Notes: generated by a model from the sequence alone, not told the origin. Positions 41,511 to 50,907 are shown, counted from the stretch's first letter. The stretch: DNA of 64,000 nt from Novosphingobium sp. 28-62-57 (GCA_002256985.1 NCGO01000001.1:1-64000), one strand, 5' to 3'. Numbers and translations are program-made.

Positions 41511-43766
41511 ATGCGCCACTTGATCTTGCTCGCGTCCAGCGCGCTGCTGGCCTTTGCCGCCGCGCCTGCGCTGGCCCAACAGGGAACGTCCATGACTGCG
41601 AATGCGCCTGCCGAAGCTGGAAGCCTATCGTTTGAGCGCGTTTTCGCCAGTCCCGGCCTGAACGGCCCTGCGCCACGCGCGGTGAAACTGTCGCCCGACG
41701 GCCGCTATCTGACGCTGCTGAAGAACCGCGCGGATGACCGCGAGCGGTACGATCTGTGGGGCTTTGACCGGCAGACCAGCGAATGGAAGATGCTGGTGGA
41801 TTCGCTCAAGCTGTCCTCCGGGCGCGAACTGTCCGAAGCCGAGAAGATGCAGCGCGAGCGCCAGCGCATCGGCGATCTGAAGGGCATCGTGTCCTATGAA
41901 TGGGCCGCCGATGGCAAATCGGTGCTGGTGCCGGTGGATGGCGAGCTGTTCCTTGCAGGCCTCGATGGTTCGGTGCGCAAGGTTGAGGGCACCAAGGGCG
42001 GCGAATTGACGCCCAAGCTGGGGCCGAAGGGCGAGCATATCGCCTATGTGCGCGACCGGCGGTTGTGGGCCGGGCCGGTGACCGCAGCTGCGCAGGCGAT
42101 CACGCCCGAGGAGCCGAATGCGGACGTCCACTGGGGCGAGGCCGAGTTCGTGGCGCAGGAAGAAATGAACCGCTTCAGCGGCTTCTGGTGGTCACCCGAT
42201 GAAAGGCGCATCGCGGTGGAGCGTTTTGACGAGAGCATGGTGGGCGTGGTGACGCGCACCGCGATCGGCGCGGAGGACACGCGCACTTATCAGCAGCGCT
42301 ATCCGGCGGCGGGCACGCCCAATGCCGAGGTTTCGCTGTGGGTGATGGGGCCGGATGGATCGAACCGGGTTCAGGTGGATCTGGGGGCGGACAAGGACAT
42401 TTACCTGGCGCGCGTGGATTGGGCGCCCGATGGCAAGACGCTCTATGTGCAGCGGATGAACCGCGAGCAGACCGTGCTCGATATGCTCAAGGTCGATCCG
42501 GCCACGGGCAAGGCCAGCGTGCTGTTCACCGAGAAGGCGGCGGACAAGCATTGGATCGACCTGTCCGACAGTTACCGCTTCCTGAGCGACGGCAGCCTGA
42601 TCTGGTGGTCGCAGCGCGATGGCTTTGGGCATCTGTACCGGCTCAAGGGTGGCAAGTGGAGCCAGTTGACCAAGGGCGACTGGGTGGTCACCGGGCTGGT
42701 CGGCGTGGATGAAAAGGGCGGCAAGCTTTACCTCACCGGCACCAAGGACGATGTGCTGGCGCAACAGGTCTATGCGATGGACTTGAATGCGCCGGGGCGG
42801 CTGTCGCGGATTACCGAGACGGGCTGGGTCAACAATGCTTCGATGGACCGCACCGGGCAGACGCTGATGATCAGCCGCGCTGCAGATGCGCAGCCTGCGC
42901 AGTCCTATATTGCGGACACTAGCGGCAAGCGGCTGGCGTGGATCGAGGAGAACAAGGTGGCGGGCGCGCATCCTTATGCGCCCTATCTGGCCAGCCATCG
43001 CCCGGCGCAGTTCGGCACGATCCCGGCGGCCGATGGCACGCCGCTGCATTACATGATGATCACGCCGCCGTTGGAGCCGGGCAAGACGTATCCGGTGTTC
43101 ACCTACCACTACGGCGGGCCGACCGCGCAAGTGGTGACCAAGGGCTTTCAGGGCGCGCTGGCGCAGGCGATTGTCGACAAGGGCTATATCTACTTCGCCA
43201 TCGACAATCGCGGGTCGGACAACCGGGGCGTGAAGTTCGCCTCGGCGCTGCACCATGCGATGGGTTCGGTTGAGGTGGAGGATCAGCTGGCGGGGGCGAT
43301 GTGGCTGAAGCAGCAGCCCTTTGTGGATGCCGACAAGATCAGCACGTTCGGCTGGTCCTATGGCGGATACATGTCGATCAAGATGCTGGAGGCCAATCCG
43401 GGGGCCTATGCGGCGGGCATTGCAGTTGCGCCGGTGACCAAGTGGCAGCTTTACGATACGACTTATACCGAGCGCTATCTGGGCGATCCGGGCAAGCTGC
43501 CGCAGGTCTATGAGAAGGCGAATGCGCTGGCCGATACCGGCAAGATCAGTGATCCGCTGCTGATCATCCACGGCATGGCTGATGATAACGTGGTGTTCGA
43601 GAACGCTTCGGCCATCATCGCCAAGCTGCAGGGCGAGGCGGTGCCGTTCGAGATGATGCTTTACCCGGGGTACACCCACCGCATCAGCGGGCCGAAGGTG
43701 AGCAAGCACTTGTATGAGACGATTTTCCGCTTCCTTGACCGTAATGGGGTGGGGAGCGGGAAGTAG
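41511..43766 (+). CDS. S9-family dipeptidyl peptidase IV-like serine peptidase
   Basis: The 751-residue precursor has a signal peptide (cleavage after ALAQ, about residue 23), a beta-propeller DPPIV_N domain and a C-terminal alpha/beta-hydrolase domain. Seen: the N-terminus-binding Glu pair in FVAQEEMNRFSGFWWSPD, nucleophile Ser near 614 in GWSYGGYMS, Asp in HGMADDNV and His in YTHRI. These indicate removal of N-terminal dipeptides, often X-Pro, in the periplasm. Probably monocistronic; a repeat pair separates it from asd. Confidence 0.92.
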   Translation: MRHLILLASSALLAFAAAPALAQQGTSMTANAPAEAGSLSFERVFASPGLNGPAPRAVKLSPDGRYLTLLKNRADDRERYDLWGFDRQTSEWKMLVDSLKLSSGRELSEAEKMQRERQRIGDLKGIVSYEWAADGKSVLVPVDGELFLAGLDGSVRKVEGTKGGELTPKLGPKGEHIAYVRDRRLWAGPVTAAAQAITPEEPNADVHWGEAEFVAQEEMNRFSGFWWSPDERRIAVERFDESMVGVVTRTAIGAEDTRTYQQRYPAAGTPNAEVSLWVMGPDGSNRVQVDLGADKDIYLARVDWAPDGKTLYVQRMNREQTVLDMLKVDPATGKASVLFTEKAADKHWIDLSDSYRFLSDGSLIWWSQRDGFGHLYRLKGGKWSQLTKGDWVVTGLVGVDEKGGKLYLTGTKDDVLAQQVYAMDLNAPGRLSRITETGWVNNASMDRTGQTLMISRAADAQPAQSYIADTSGKRLAWIEENKVAGAHPYAPYLASHRPAQFGTIPAADGTPLHYMMITPPLEPGKTYPVFTYHYGGPTAQVVTKGFQGALAQAIVDKGYIYFAIDNRGSDNRGVKFASALHHAMGSVEVEDQLAGAMWLKQQPFVDADKISTFGWSYGGYMSIKMLEANPGAYAAGIAVAPVTKWQLYDTTYTERYLGDPGKLPQVYEKANALADTGKISDPLLIIHGMADDNVVFENASAIIAKLQGEAVPFEMMLYPGYTHRISGPKVSKHLYETIFRFLDRNGVGSGK

Positions 43767-43792
43767 GGGACACAGGCCGTGCCTACTTACGC

Positions 43793-43885
43793 ACCGTCAT
43801 CCTGAACTTGTTTCAGGATCCATCGTGCCAATCAGGCTGCAGCTTGAGGTGAGAAATGGACCCTGAAACAAGTTCAGGGTGACGG
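43793..43885. repeat. Intergenic paired palindromic repeat (CGTCATCCTGAACTTGTTTC family)
   Basis: Left arm from CGTCATCCTGAACTTGTTTC to GGATCCAT (about 43795-43823) and right arm ATGGACCCTGAAACAAGTTC to GTGACGG (43856-43885) are inverted copies with two mismatches around a 32-base centre. The unit lies between the peptidase gene and asd. The 250-base gap holds nothing else beyond the asd leader. Confidence 0.88.
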
Positions 43886-44016
43886 GAGTTTTAACAAGAG
43901 CGGCCGCGCAAGCCGCTGTGTCTGGCGCAAAAGCGTTTTTAACTTGGCTGGTCGGAACCAGCCGCTAGGGAACAGGCCGACTGCCTGAACAGGCGGGCCG
44001 CTGGAAGGGAATGACG

Positions 44017-45048
44017 ATGGGTTACCGGGTTGTAGTTGTTGGCGCGACGGGGAACGTGGGCCGCGAAATGCTCAACATTCTGGCCGAGCGCGAGTTTCCG
44101 CTGGACGAAATCGCCGCCGTGGCATCGCCGCGTTCGCAGGGCACCGAGATCGACTTTGGCGAGACGGGCCGCAAGCTCAAAGTGCGCAACATCGAGAACT
44201 TCGATTTCACCGGATGGGACATTGCGCTGTTTGCCGCAGGGTCTGGACCGACTGAAATTCATGCACCACGCGCGGCGGCTGCGGGCTGCGTGGTGATCGA
44301 CAATTCGTCGCTCTTCCGTATGGACCCGGATGTGCCGCTGATCGTGCCAGAGGTGAACCCTGACGCTATCGACGGCTACAAGAAGAAGAACATCATCGCC
44401 AATCCCAACTGCTCCACCGCGCAGATGGTGGTGGCATTGAAGCCCCTCCACGATGCCGCCACGATCAAGCGCGTGGTCGTGGCCACGTACCAATCGGTGT
44501 CGGGCGCGGGCAAGGATGGCATGGACGAGCTGTTCGAGCAGACCCGCGCCATCTACATGCCGCAGGGTGAACTGGGTGCGCCCAAGAAGTTCACCAAGCA
44601 GATCGCGTTCAACGTGATCCCGCACATCGACGTGTTCCTGGACGATGGATCGACCAAGGAAGAGTGGAAGATGGTGGCCGAAACCAAGAAGATCCTTGAT
44701 CCCAAGATCAAGATTTCGGCCACGTGCGTGCGCGTGCCGGTGTTCGTCGGCCATTCCGAAGCGCTGAACATCGAGTTTGAAAAGGAAATCAGCGCCGAGG
44801 AAGCACAGAACATCCTGCGCGAAGCGCCGGGCGTGATGCTGATCGATAAGCGCGAGAACGGTGGCTATGTGACCCCGATCGAATGCGTGGGCGACGATGC
44901 GACCTATGTCAGCCGCGTGCGCGAAGACCCGACCGTGGACAGCGGCCTGTCGCTGTGGTGCGTTTCGGACAATTTGCGCAAAGGCGCTGCGCTGAATGCG
45001 GTGCAGATCGCCGAACTGCTTGGCCGCCGTCACCTGAAGAAGGGCTGA
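44017..45048 (+). CDS. asd: Aspartate-semialdehyde dehydrogenase
   Basis: NADPH-dependent enzyme at the branch to lysine/DAP, threonine and methionine. The 343-residue product begins MGYRVVVVGATGNVGREMLN (NADP-binding), with catalytic Cys132 in NPNCSTAQM and the later RVPVFVGHSEALNIEFEK region containing the active-site His. ATG 44017 has AAGGGA at good spacing; ATG 44011 is an alternative. It supplies substrate for the DAP pathway that DapF, also in this window, completes. Confidence 0.95.
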   Translation: MGYRVVVVGATGNVGREMLNILAEREFPLDEIAAVASPRSQGTEIDFGETGRKLKVRNIENFDFTGWDIALFAAGSGPTEIHAPRAAAAGCVVIDNSSLFRMDPDVPLIVPEVNPDAIDGYKKKNIIANPNCSTAQMVVALKPLHDAATIKRVVVATYQSVSGAGKDGMDELFEQTRAIYMPQGELGAPKKFTKQIAFNVIPHIDVFLDDGSTKEEWKMVAETKKILDPKIKISATCVRVPVFVGHSEALNIEFEKEISAEEAQNILREAPGVMLIDKRENGGYVTPIECVGDDATYVSRVREDPTVDSGLSLWCVSDNLRKGAALNAVQIAELLGRRHLKKG

Positions 45049-45055
45049 GGCCGCC

Positions 45056-45811
45056 ATGGCAGAAGCATCGCCTGAATTCTTCCCCGGCTTCGATGGCGCG
45101 CAATTGGCGCTGCACCGGATGGGGAGCGGAAGGCCGGTGGTGCTTCTGCATGGGCTGTTTTCCTCGGCCCATGTCAACTGGATCAAGTTCGGCACCGCGG
45201 CAAAGCTGGCGGCGGCTGGTTTTGAATGCCTGATGCCGGATTTGCGCGTGCATGGGCAAAGCGCCGCTCCACATGATCCGGCGGCCTATCCGAAGGACGT
45301 GCTGGCGCGTGATGCGCAAGCGCTGGTGGCACATCTGGGGCTGACCGACTTTGATCTGGTCGGCTTCTCGCTGGGATCGCGCACCGCGGCGCGCGCGGTG
45401 ATTGGCGGGATGCAGCCGCGCAGGCTGGTGCTTTCCGGCATGGGGCTTGAAGGGCTGGCCGGATGGGCCAAGCGGCAGGATTTCTTTGTCGATGTGATCG
45501 ACCGCTTTGGCACGATCAAGCGCGATGATCCGGCCTATTTCGCACAGCAGTTCCTGAAAAGCATGGGCACAGACCGGGTGGCGGCGCGGCTGCTGCTGGG
45601 TGCCAATGCCGATACCGATCCGGCCGAGCTGGCCGCGATTACCATGCCGACGCTGGTGCTGTGCGGCGATCAGGACAATGACAACGGCTCGGCGGCAAAG
45701 CTGGCCGAGGCGCTGCCCGATGCCACGCTGGCGCTAATCCCCGGCACGCACATGAGCAGCGTGACGATGCCCGAACTGGGCGATGAACTCGTGCGGTTCC
45801 TTTCGGACTGA
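45056..45811 (+). CDS. Alpha/beta-fold hydrolase
   Basis: The 251-residue protein has the oxyanion-hole HGLFSS, nucleophile elbow GFSLGSRTA (Ser), and a C-terminal His in PGTHMSSVTMPEL, with Asp in LCGDQDNDN. No substrate is deducible. It starts seven bases after asd and may be co-transcribed. No lid domain or signal peptide is visible, so it is likely cytoplasmic. Confidence 0.85.
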   Translation: MAEASPEFFPGFDGAQLALHRMGSGRPVVLLHGLFSSAHVNWIKFGTAAKLAAAGFECLMPDLRVHGQSAAPHDPAAYPKDVLARDAQALVAHLGLTDFDLVGFSLGSRTAARAVIGGMQPRRLVLSGMGLEGLAGWAKRQDFFVDVIDRFGTIKRDDPAYFAQQFLKSMGTDRVAARLLLGANADTDPAELAAITMPTLVLCGDQDNDNGSAAKLAEALPDATLALIPGTHMSSVTMPELGDELVRFLSD

Positions 45812-45926
45812 CCGCACCACCTTTTTGCATTTCCCGCTCAGGGGCTCTTGCCGGATCGGTTTGTTGGTGGCAGCTTGTCTCCACAACGAACGGGCCGGCA
45901 AGAGCTCTCTCGGGAATGAAGATGCA

Positions 45927-46400
45927 ATGACAATCAAAGGCATGCTTGCGGCATTGGCCGTAAGCGTTCTGGTCCCTTCGGCAGCGAATGCGACCACGGT
46001 TTCGGCCATAAGGCCCGATGGGGTGGCTGAAGCGCTCAAGAACCTCGGTTACACGGCGGAACTGGCCAAGGATGCCAATGGCGATCCGCTGATCAACGCC
46101 GATATCGGCGGCTGGCAGGCGGCGCTGATGTTCTATGAATGCAATGCAAAGACCCATGACGGGTGCCAGTCGCTGCAATTCGTGGCCAATTTCACCCCGG
46201 AAAAGAAGTTCACCGCCGAAGACGCGGTGCGCTTTAACCGCAACACGCGCTTTGCCTCAGTCTCGCTGGGCAAGGATGATGCGGTGATGATGACCTGGGA
46301 CGTGGTGACCGGCAAGGGCATCGACCTTGAGGTGTTTTCCAACTCGGTCGACATGTTCCGCAGCGCGATGGACACGCTGGGCACCGAAGTCTTCAAATAA
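45927..46400 (+). CDS. Secreted YbjN-domain protein
   Basis: The 157-residue precursor has a signal peptide (MTIKGMLAALAVSVLVPSAA, cleavage near ANA) and a YbjN/DUF1790-like domain with LKNLGYTAELAKDANGDPLI, WQAALMFYECNAKTHDGCQS and NRNTRFASVSLGKDD. YbjN-like proteins are implicated in regulation and type III chaperone-like folds, but this secreted form has no known role. A terminator follows. Confidence 0.82.
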   Translation: MTIKGMLAALAVSVLVPSAANATTVSAIRPDGVAEALKNLGYTAELAKDANGDPLINADIGGWQAALMFYECNAKTHDGCQSLQFVANFTPEKKFTAEDAVRFNRNTRFASVSLGKDDAVMMTWDVVTGKGIDLEVFSNSVDMFRSAMDTLGTEVFK

Positions 46401-46458
46401 GGCCAATTCAGCTCACGCTGCCCCGCTCTGGCCACCCCGGAGCGCCGGGCAGAACTTT

Positions 46459-46503
46459 GGCAATCCGCAAGCAGGGCTAGCTGCTACGGATTGCCTTTTC
46501 TTT
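46459..46503 (+). terminator. Rho-independent terminator after the YbjN-like gene
   Basis: GGCAATCCG pairs with CGGATTGCC (9 pairs) with an inner AGCAG/CTGCT pairing, followed by TTTTCTTTT. It lies between convergent genes. Confidence 0.88.
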
Positions 46504-46510
46504 TGGCGCC

Positions 46511-47947
46511 TTATCGGAACGGCGGCTCGTTGAACGCGCGTAGCTTGCGGCTGTGGAGGCGGTTGCCTTCTTCGCGGAGCAGGGCGCAGGCGGTGGTGCC
46601 GATGGCGAGGTGGGCGGCGATGGCCTCTTCGTAGAAGCGGTTGGCCTGCCCCGGCAGCTTGATTTCGCCGTGCAGCGGCTTGTCCGAGACGCATAGCAGC
46701 GTTCCGTAAGGCACGCGGAAGCGGTAGCCTTGGGCTGCGATGGTGGCGCTCTCCATGTCGATGCCCACCGCGCGGCTGAGCGACAGGCGGCGTGCAGAAT
46801 GCGTGTAGCGCAGTTCCCAGTTGCGATCGTCGGTCGTCACGATGGTGCCGGTGCGCATGCGCTTTTTCAGATCGGTGCCGCCTTCGCCGGAGACGAGTTC
46901 GGCGGCCTGCTGCAGCGCGACCTGCACTTCGGCGATGGCCGGGATCGGGATTTCGGGCGGCAGGACCGGATCAAGCACGTGGTCATCGCGCAGATAGGCG
47001 TGGGCCAGCACATAATCGCCGATCTTCTGCGTGGGGCGCAGGCCGCCGCAATGGCCGATCATCAGCCACGCTTCGGGGCGCAACACGGCGAGGTGATCGC
47101 AGATGGTCTTGGCGTTCGATGGGCCGACGCCGATGTTGACCAGCGTGATGCCTGATTTGTCCGGTGCGACAAGGTGATAGGCGGGCATCTGGTGCCGCCG
47201 CCACGCCGTGTCAGAAAGGCGCGCGCGAGCGTTTTCGGTGCGGGCATCAAGCGACAGGCCGCCAGCACCGGTCAGCGCGACATAGCTTTCGCCATCGATC
47301 TGCAGGCCCGCCCAGTCCACGAATTCATCGACATAGCGGTGATAGTTGGTGAACAGGATGTACTTCTGAAAATCCTCGATCCGCGTGCCGGTGTAGTGGG
47401 CGAGGCGGGCAAGGCTGAAATCGGTGCGCAGGCCATCGAACAGCGACAGCGGCATCGGGCCATCGCCCAGATTGTATTCGCCATCGGCAATCTCATCGCC
47501 AATGTGGGCAAGATCGGTGGCGGGGAAGTGCTTGGCCAGTTCCTGCGGGCTGACCATGCCGATCTGCGCGCCATAGGCCCCGTCGAGCACATAGGGGAAG
47601 GGCATCTCCTGCCGCGAGCGGCCCACTTCGATCCGCACGTTGTAGGACGAGCTGATCAGCTCAATCTGCTCGGCCAGATAATCGGCAAACAGCACGGGGC
47701 GCGTGACCGTGCAGGCATAATCGCCGCGCTGGGTCAGGCGGCCAAAGGCGCGGCCGGTGGATTCGTTGCGCGGATCATCATCCAGCCGAATGCGCAGTTC
47801 AGGATAGCAATAGCTGCCATCGTGCCGCTTGTTGATCGACGGGGGCGTGCCGGTGTTGGCGTAGATCGCGATATCTTCGCGAAGCTGGGCCACAGCGCTG
47901 TCATAGACACGGATGAGTTCGGAGAGGATCGTTTCGGTTTTTGCCAT
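46511..47947 (-). CDS. amn: AMP nucleosidase
   Basis: Cleaves AMP to adenine and ribose-5-phosphate. The 478-residue product has the N-terminal AMN-specific domain (RHDGSYCYPELRIRL near residue 41) and a C-terminal nucleoside-phosphorylase-like domain with NIGVGPSNAKT, IGHCGGLRPTQKIGDYVLAH and VGIDMESATIAAQGYRFRVP. Start ATG complementary to 47945-47947 fits the family start MAKTE. The terminator of the convergent gene lies just beyond its stop. Confidence 0.93.
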   Translation of the reverse strand: MAKTETILSELIRVYDSAVAQLREDIAIYANTGTPPSINKRHDGSYCYPELRIRLDDDPRNESTGRAFGRLTQRGDYACTVTRPVLFADYLAEQIELISSSYNVRIEVGRSRQEMPFPYVLDGAYGAQIGMVSPQELAKHFPATDLAHIGDEIADGEYNLGDGPMPLSLFDGLRTDFSLARLAHYTGTRIEDFQKYILFTNYHRYVDEFVDWAGLQIDGESYVALTGAGGLSLDARTENARARLSDTAWRRHQMPAYHLVAPDKSGITLVNIGVGPSNAKTICDHLAVLRPEAWLMIGHCGGLRPTQKIGDYVLAHAYLRDDHVLDPVLPPEIPIPAIAEVQVALQQAAELVSGEGGTDLKKRMRTGTIVTTDDRNWELRYTHSARRLSLSRAVGIDMESATIAAQGYRFRVPYGTLLCVSDKPLHGEIKLPGQANRFYEEAIAAHLAIGTTACALLREEGNRLHSRKLRAFNEPPFR

Positions 47948-48051
47948 CACAGCAGATGTAGCGCGGCTTTGTTTCGCTGGGAAGAAGGGAGCCAAAGAAG
48001 GGCGGCATTACTCTGCGCTTTGCCAGCGTTACATCATCAAGAAAAAAATGA

Positions 48052-48224
48052 GTTTCGCGCAAAGACCGCAGAGGAAGCAGAGACGCAGAGATTAAGCGCT
48101 GGTCCGAAGGGCCATCCACTCCAATAACCTCGTGAAAGGGACCGCCGCCGGATCCTTGAGACGGCTTCGCCGCCGCCGCAAACTCTTTGCGATCTCTGCT
48201 TTCTTCATGGTCTCTGCGCGAAAC
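48052..48224. repeat. 173-bp terminal-inverted-repeat element B (MITE-like)
   Basis: Ends are GTTTCGCGCAAAGACCGCAG (left) and, read inward from the right, GTTTCGCGCAGAGACC; the arms extend about 40 bases with CGCAGAG-type units. The centre shares GAGACGGCTTCGCCGCCGC and AACTCTTTGCGATCTCTGCT-like sequence with element A (29771-29944). A further match CAAGAAAA flanks both ends just outside. No gene inside. It fills most of the 411-base gap 47948-48358, next to the amn promoter. Confidence 0.8.
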
Positions 48225-48269
48225 CTATTTTCTTGCAGTCTCTTACGGATAGAGCGTGGCGTTCGCAGA

Positions 48270-48310
48270 ATGGACGTGTTTGCAAGCGACACAATCGCCA
48301 AAGAAAAAGG
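48270..48310. repeat. 41-bp box shared with 29981-30021
   Basis: Starts ATGGACGTGTTTGCAAGCGA and runs to the A-run that is the T-tract of the rplI terminator on the other strand. It differs from the other copy at five positions. Confidence 0.7.
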
Positions 48311-48330
48311 GGCGCCCCGAAGGACGCCCC
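48304..48330 (-). terminator. Rho-independent terminator of rpsF-rpsR-rplI
   Basis: On the minus strand GGGGCGTCC-TTCG-GGGCGCCCC is a nine-pair stem (one G-U) with a stable TTCG tetraloop, followed by TTTTT (48308-48304). Confidence 0.93.
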
Positions 48331-48358
48331 TGAATCTGTGTCGCAGTGGGCGAAGGCC

Positions 48359-48961
48359 TTAGCCTTGCGCGTCTGCTTCTTCGCCACCGTCCAGCAGGTC
48401 GGTCGGGATTTCGCCCGGCTCTGCGTTGGGGTCATAGGCTTCGGTAAAGCCGCCAACTTCGGTGTCGAACATGGCGTCGATGACGTTGACGCCCTTCGAC
48501 TGCAGTTCGGCTTCGTCGGGCGAACGGGCAACATTCACGCGAACCTGAACCGAAACTTCGGGGTGCAGCGAAACCTTGACGCTGTACACGCCAAGCGTCT
48601 TGATCGGGCGTTCCAGCACGACCATCGACTTGTTCACCTTGGCGCCCTGTTCGGCCAGCGCGTCGGAGATGTCTCGGACCGAGACCGAACCATAGAGCTG
48701 GCCGGAGTTGGACGACGCGCGGATCAGCACGACTTCCTTGCCTTCGACGTTGCTCGATTCAGCCTTAGCGTCTTCACGACGGGCAGCGTTGTCGGCTTCG
48801 ATGCGGGCGCGGTTGGCTTCGAAAACCTTGCGGTTAGCCTCGTTGGCGCGCAGCGCTTTCTTGTTGGGCAGCAGGAAGTTGCGGGCGTAACCGTCCTTGA
48901 CGGTCACTTCGTCGCCGATGGCGCCCAGCTTCTCGATGCGCTCGAGCAGGATGATCTGCAT
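48359..48961 (-). CDS. rplI: 50S ribosomal protein L9 with acidic C-terminal extension
   Basis: N-domain MQIILLERIEKLGAIGDEVT and KDGYARNFLLPNKKALRANE are typical, followed by the connecting helix and C-domain. At 200 residues it exceeds the usual approximately 150; the last 45 residues are acidic (GGFTEAYDPNAEPGEIPTDL). Last gene of rpsF-rpsR-rplI. Confidence 0.96.
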   Translation of the reverse strand: MQIILLERIEKLGAIGDEVTVKDGYARNFLLPNKKALRANEANRKVFEANRARIEADNAARREDAKAESSNVEGKEVVLIRASSNSGQLYGSVSVRDISDALAEQGAKVNKSMVVLERPIKTLGVYSVKVSLHPEVSVQVRVNVARSPDEAELQSKGVNVIDAMFDTEVGGFTEAYDPNAEPGEIPTDLLDGGEEADAQG

Positions 48962-48973
48962 GATGTGCGCTCC

Positions 48974-49198
48974 TTACTTCACGATGTAGGGCAGGAGGCC
49001 GATGTGCCGGGCGCGCTTGATCGCCTGACCCAGCTCACGCTGCTTCTTGGCCGATACGGCCGTGATGCGCGACGGGACGATCTTGCCACGTTCGGACATG
49101 AAGCCCTGAAGCAGGCGCACATCCTTGTAGTCGATCTTCGGCGCGTTCTTGCCCGAGAAAGGGCAGCTCTTGCGGCGGCGGAAAAACGGACGGGCCAT
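48974..49198 (-). CDS. rpsR: 30S ribosomal protein S18
   Basis: The 74-residue protein [20 protein letters not shown] then [20 protein letters not shown] is a standard S18. ATG complementary to 49196-49198 is used; an in-frame start 24 bases upstream is unlikely. It is 4 bases from rpsF and 12 from rplI. Confidence 0.96.
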   Translation of the reverse strand: MARPFFRRRKSCPFSGKNAPKIDYKDVRLLQGFMSERGKIVPSRITAVSAKKQRELGQAIKRARHIGLLPYIVK

Positions 49199-49202
49199 TG
49201 TC

Positions 49203-49565
49203 TTATTCCCCTTCGCGTTCACGACGGCGCGTACGCTCGCGGTCGTTCTTGCGCATCATCACCGACGGGCCAGCTTCATGCTCGTCAACGCGGACGGTCA
49301 TGTAGCGGATCACGTCTTCGTTGATCTGCGTCTGACGCTCAAGCTCGAGAATGGTCGAGCCGGGCGCTTCGATGTTCAGCAGAACGAAGTGTGCCTTGCG
49401 GTTCTTTTGAATCTTGTACGCCAGTGAACGGAGGCCCCAGGTTTCGGTCTTTACGACCTTGCCGTTGTTGCTCTCGACGATTTCAGTGGCTGTGGCGGCA
49501 AGCACATCAACCTGAGCCTGGCTCAGATCCTGGCGCGCCAGAAACACATGCTCGTAAAGCGGCAT
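49203..49565 (-). CDS. rpsF: 30S ribosomal protein S6
   Basis: The 120-residue product begins [20 protein letters not shown] and has [20 protein letters not shown] and DEDVIRYM-like [13 protein letters not shown]. The C-terminus is Arg/Glu-rich ([14 protein letters not shown]). First gene of the rpsF-rpsR-rplI operon. Confidence 0.96.
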   Translation of the reverse strand: MPLYEHVFLARQDLSQAQVDVLAATATEIVESNNGKVVKTETWGLRSLAYKIQKNRKAHFVLLNIEAPGSTILELERQTQINEDVIRYMTVRVDEHEAGPSVMMRKNDRERTRRREREGE

Positions 49566-49713
49566 GCTTTTGCGTCCTTATCTCAATAACCGATCGCTGG
49601 CTGATCCGCGGGATTGCGGGGCCCCTCCGGCTTTCTTCACATTCACAGGCCAGATGCCGGTGAAGGGGCGGCGCTTAGCGATTCTGGGGCGGAATGCAAG
49701 GAAGAACTTGGGA

Positions 49714-50907
49714 TCAAGGGGCTGTTGCCGATGGGGATGAAGCCTTGCCGGGCGCAGGATTCAACGGGGTGCCGCAGAACAGGGCCGCGGTCAGCCGGGT
49801 CTGCCGCATGATGAGGTAGCTTACCATTGCGAGAAGCAAGACGGCGCTCGATGCGATGATCCACTGCATTTCGGGTGGCAGGGGCAGGGCCCGGACGTGC
49901 GGCAGCACCAGCATCGCCCAGGCGAGATGGAACAGATAAATCGCCAAAGCTCCATCGACAAAGAACGTCACGATCCGGCTCGGTCCGCGCACGGCCTTGG
50001 CCAAGAGGCGAAACAGCGCCAGCGACATCAGATAGGCCAGCGGCAATTCGAGCGCGCGCAGCATCAGTGTGCCGGCAAGATCGGGGTAGATTTCCTTGCC
50101 CAGTGCCGGGCGCAGCAAAGGATCAAGCGGCAGATAGGGGATCGCCAGCAGCAGGATGCCCGGAATGATCCAGCGGCTGCGCAGGGCAAAGATCTGCGCG
50201 CCAATCCGGGCGTGCCATGCGGCCACGCCAAGAGCAAAGCCCGCAGCGTGGAACACGAATTGCTGCCATAGCAGCGTTTCGATCGGTGCATTCGGGATGG
50301 GCGGAACCTGCTCTGCCGCATAGCGCACAAGGCCCCAGACCCCGAGCAGCGCCAGCAATGCCAAGCTTTGCGGGCCTTGCAGCAACATCGCCCGCCGTGC
50401 GCGCTCACCGGGAGTGATGGCTCTGGCCGGTATGGCCGCATAGATCGCGCAAAAGCCCAGCAGGACGAGCAGGAACCACAAGTGATCCAGTGCAAGCGGC
50501 AAGCCGAGGAAGAGCGGTGAAGGCTTGTGCAGCAACCGGTCCTGCAGCTGAAACTGAAGCGCCCCCAGCGTCAACAGGCTGGCGGCGAACGGCAGGCCAA
50601 GCCGCCGCGTCCGTTCGGCCAACCACGCCCGCGTGCCTTTGCGCTCGCGGATCATGCCTGCGAAATAGCCCGCCAGCATGAAGAAAGCGAACATGCGGAA
50701 CACGTGCGTGATCGAGGCCCAGCCACCGATCAGCAGCGATTGCTGAAAGTCTGTGGCCGCAGGCTCGCTTTCAAAAATGGCCTTGGTCGCCACATGGAAC
50801 GGCAGGCCCAGCAGCAGCAGCGCTGCGCGCGCGGCATCGAGGTGGTGCAGACGGGAAGTTGGCGTGGGCTGGGGCGGGGGCTGGGGCGTGGGCGGGGGCG
50901 TTGCCAT
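49714..50907 (-). CDS. Acyltransferase-3 family membrane protein (OpgC/MdoC-like)
   Basis: The 397-residue product has about ten hydrophobic helices, an N-terminal Pro-rich stretch (MATPPPTPQPPPQPTPTSRL), the motif HHLDAARAALLLLGLPFHVA with LDxxRAxxxxxGxxxH, and IYLFHLAWAMLVLPHVRALP. These match the acyltransferase group that includes glucan succinyltransferase OpgC. Substrate cannot be told. Unlike the acyltransferase at 758-1776 this copy is intact. A 148-base gap without features separates it from rpsF. Confidence 0.85.
   Translation of the reverse strand: MATPPPTPQPPPQPTPTSRLHHLDAARAALLLLGLPFHVATKAIFESEPAATDFQQSLLIGGWASITHVFRMFAFFMLAGYFAGMIRERKGTRAWLAERTRRLGLPFAASLLTLGALQFQLQDRLLHKPSPLFLGLPLALDHLWFLLVLLGFCAIYAAIPARAITPGERARRAMLLQGPQSLALLALLGVWGLVRYAAEQVPPIPNAPIETLLWQQFVFHAAGFALGVAAWHARIGAQIFALRSRWIIPGILLLAIPYLPLDPLLRPALGKEIYPDLAGTLMLRALELPLAYLMSLALFRLLAKAVRGPSRIVTFFVDGALAIYLFHLAWAMLVLPHVRALPLPPEMQWIIASSAVLLLAMVSYLIMRQTRLTAALFCGTPLNPAPGKASSPSATAP

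Noticed and set aside
42192-43709. Minus-strand frame of 505 codons opposite the DPP-IV-like peptidase
   Set aside because: Antisense shadow; the sense strand has a full catalytic triad and signal peptide.
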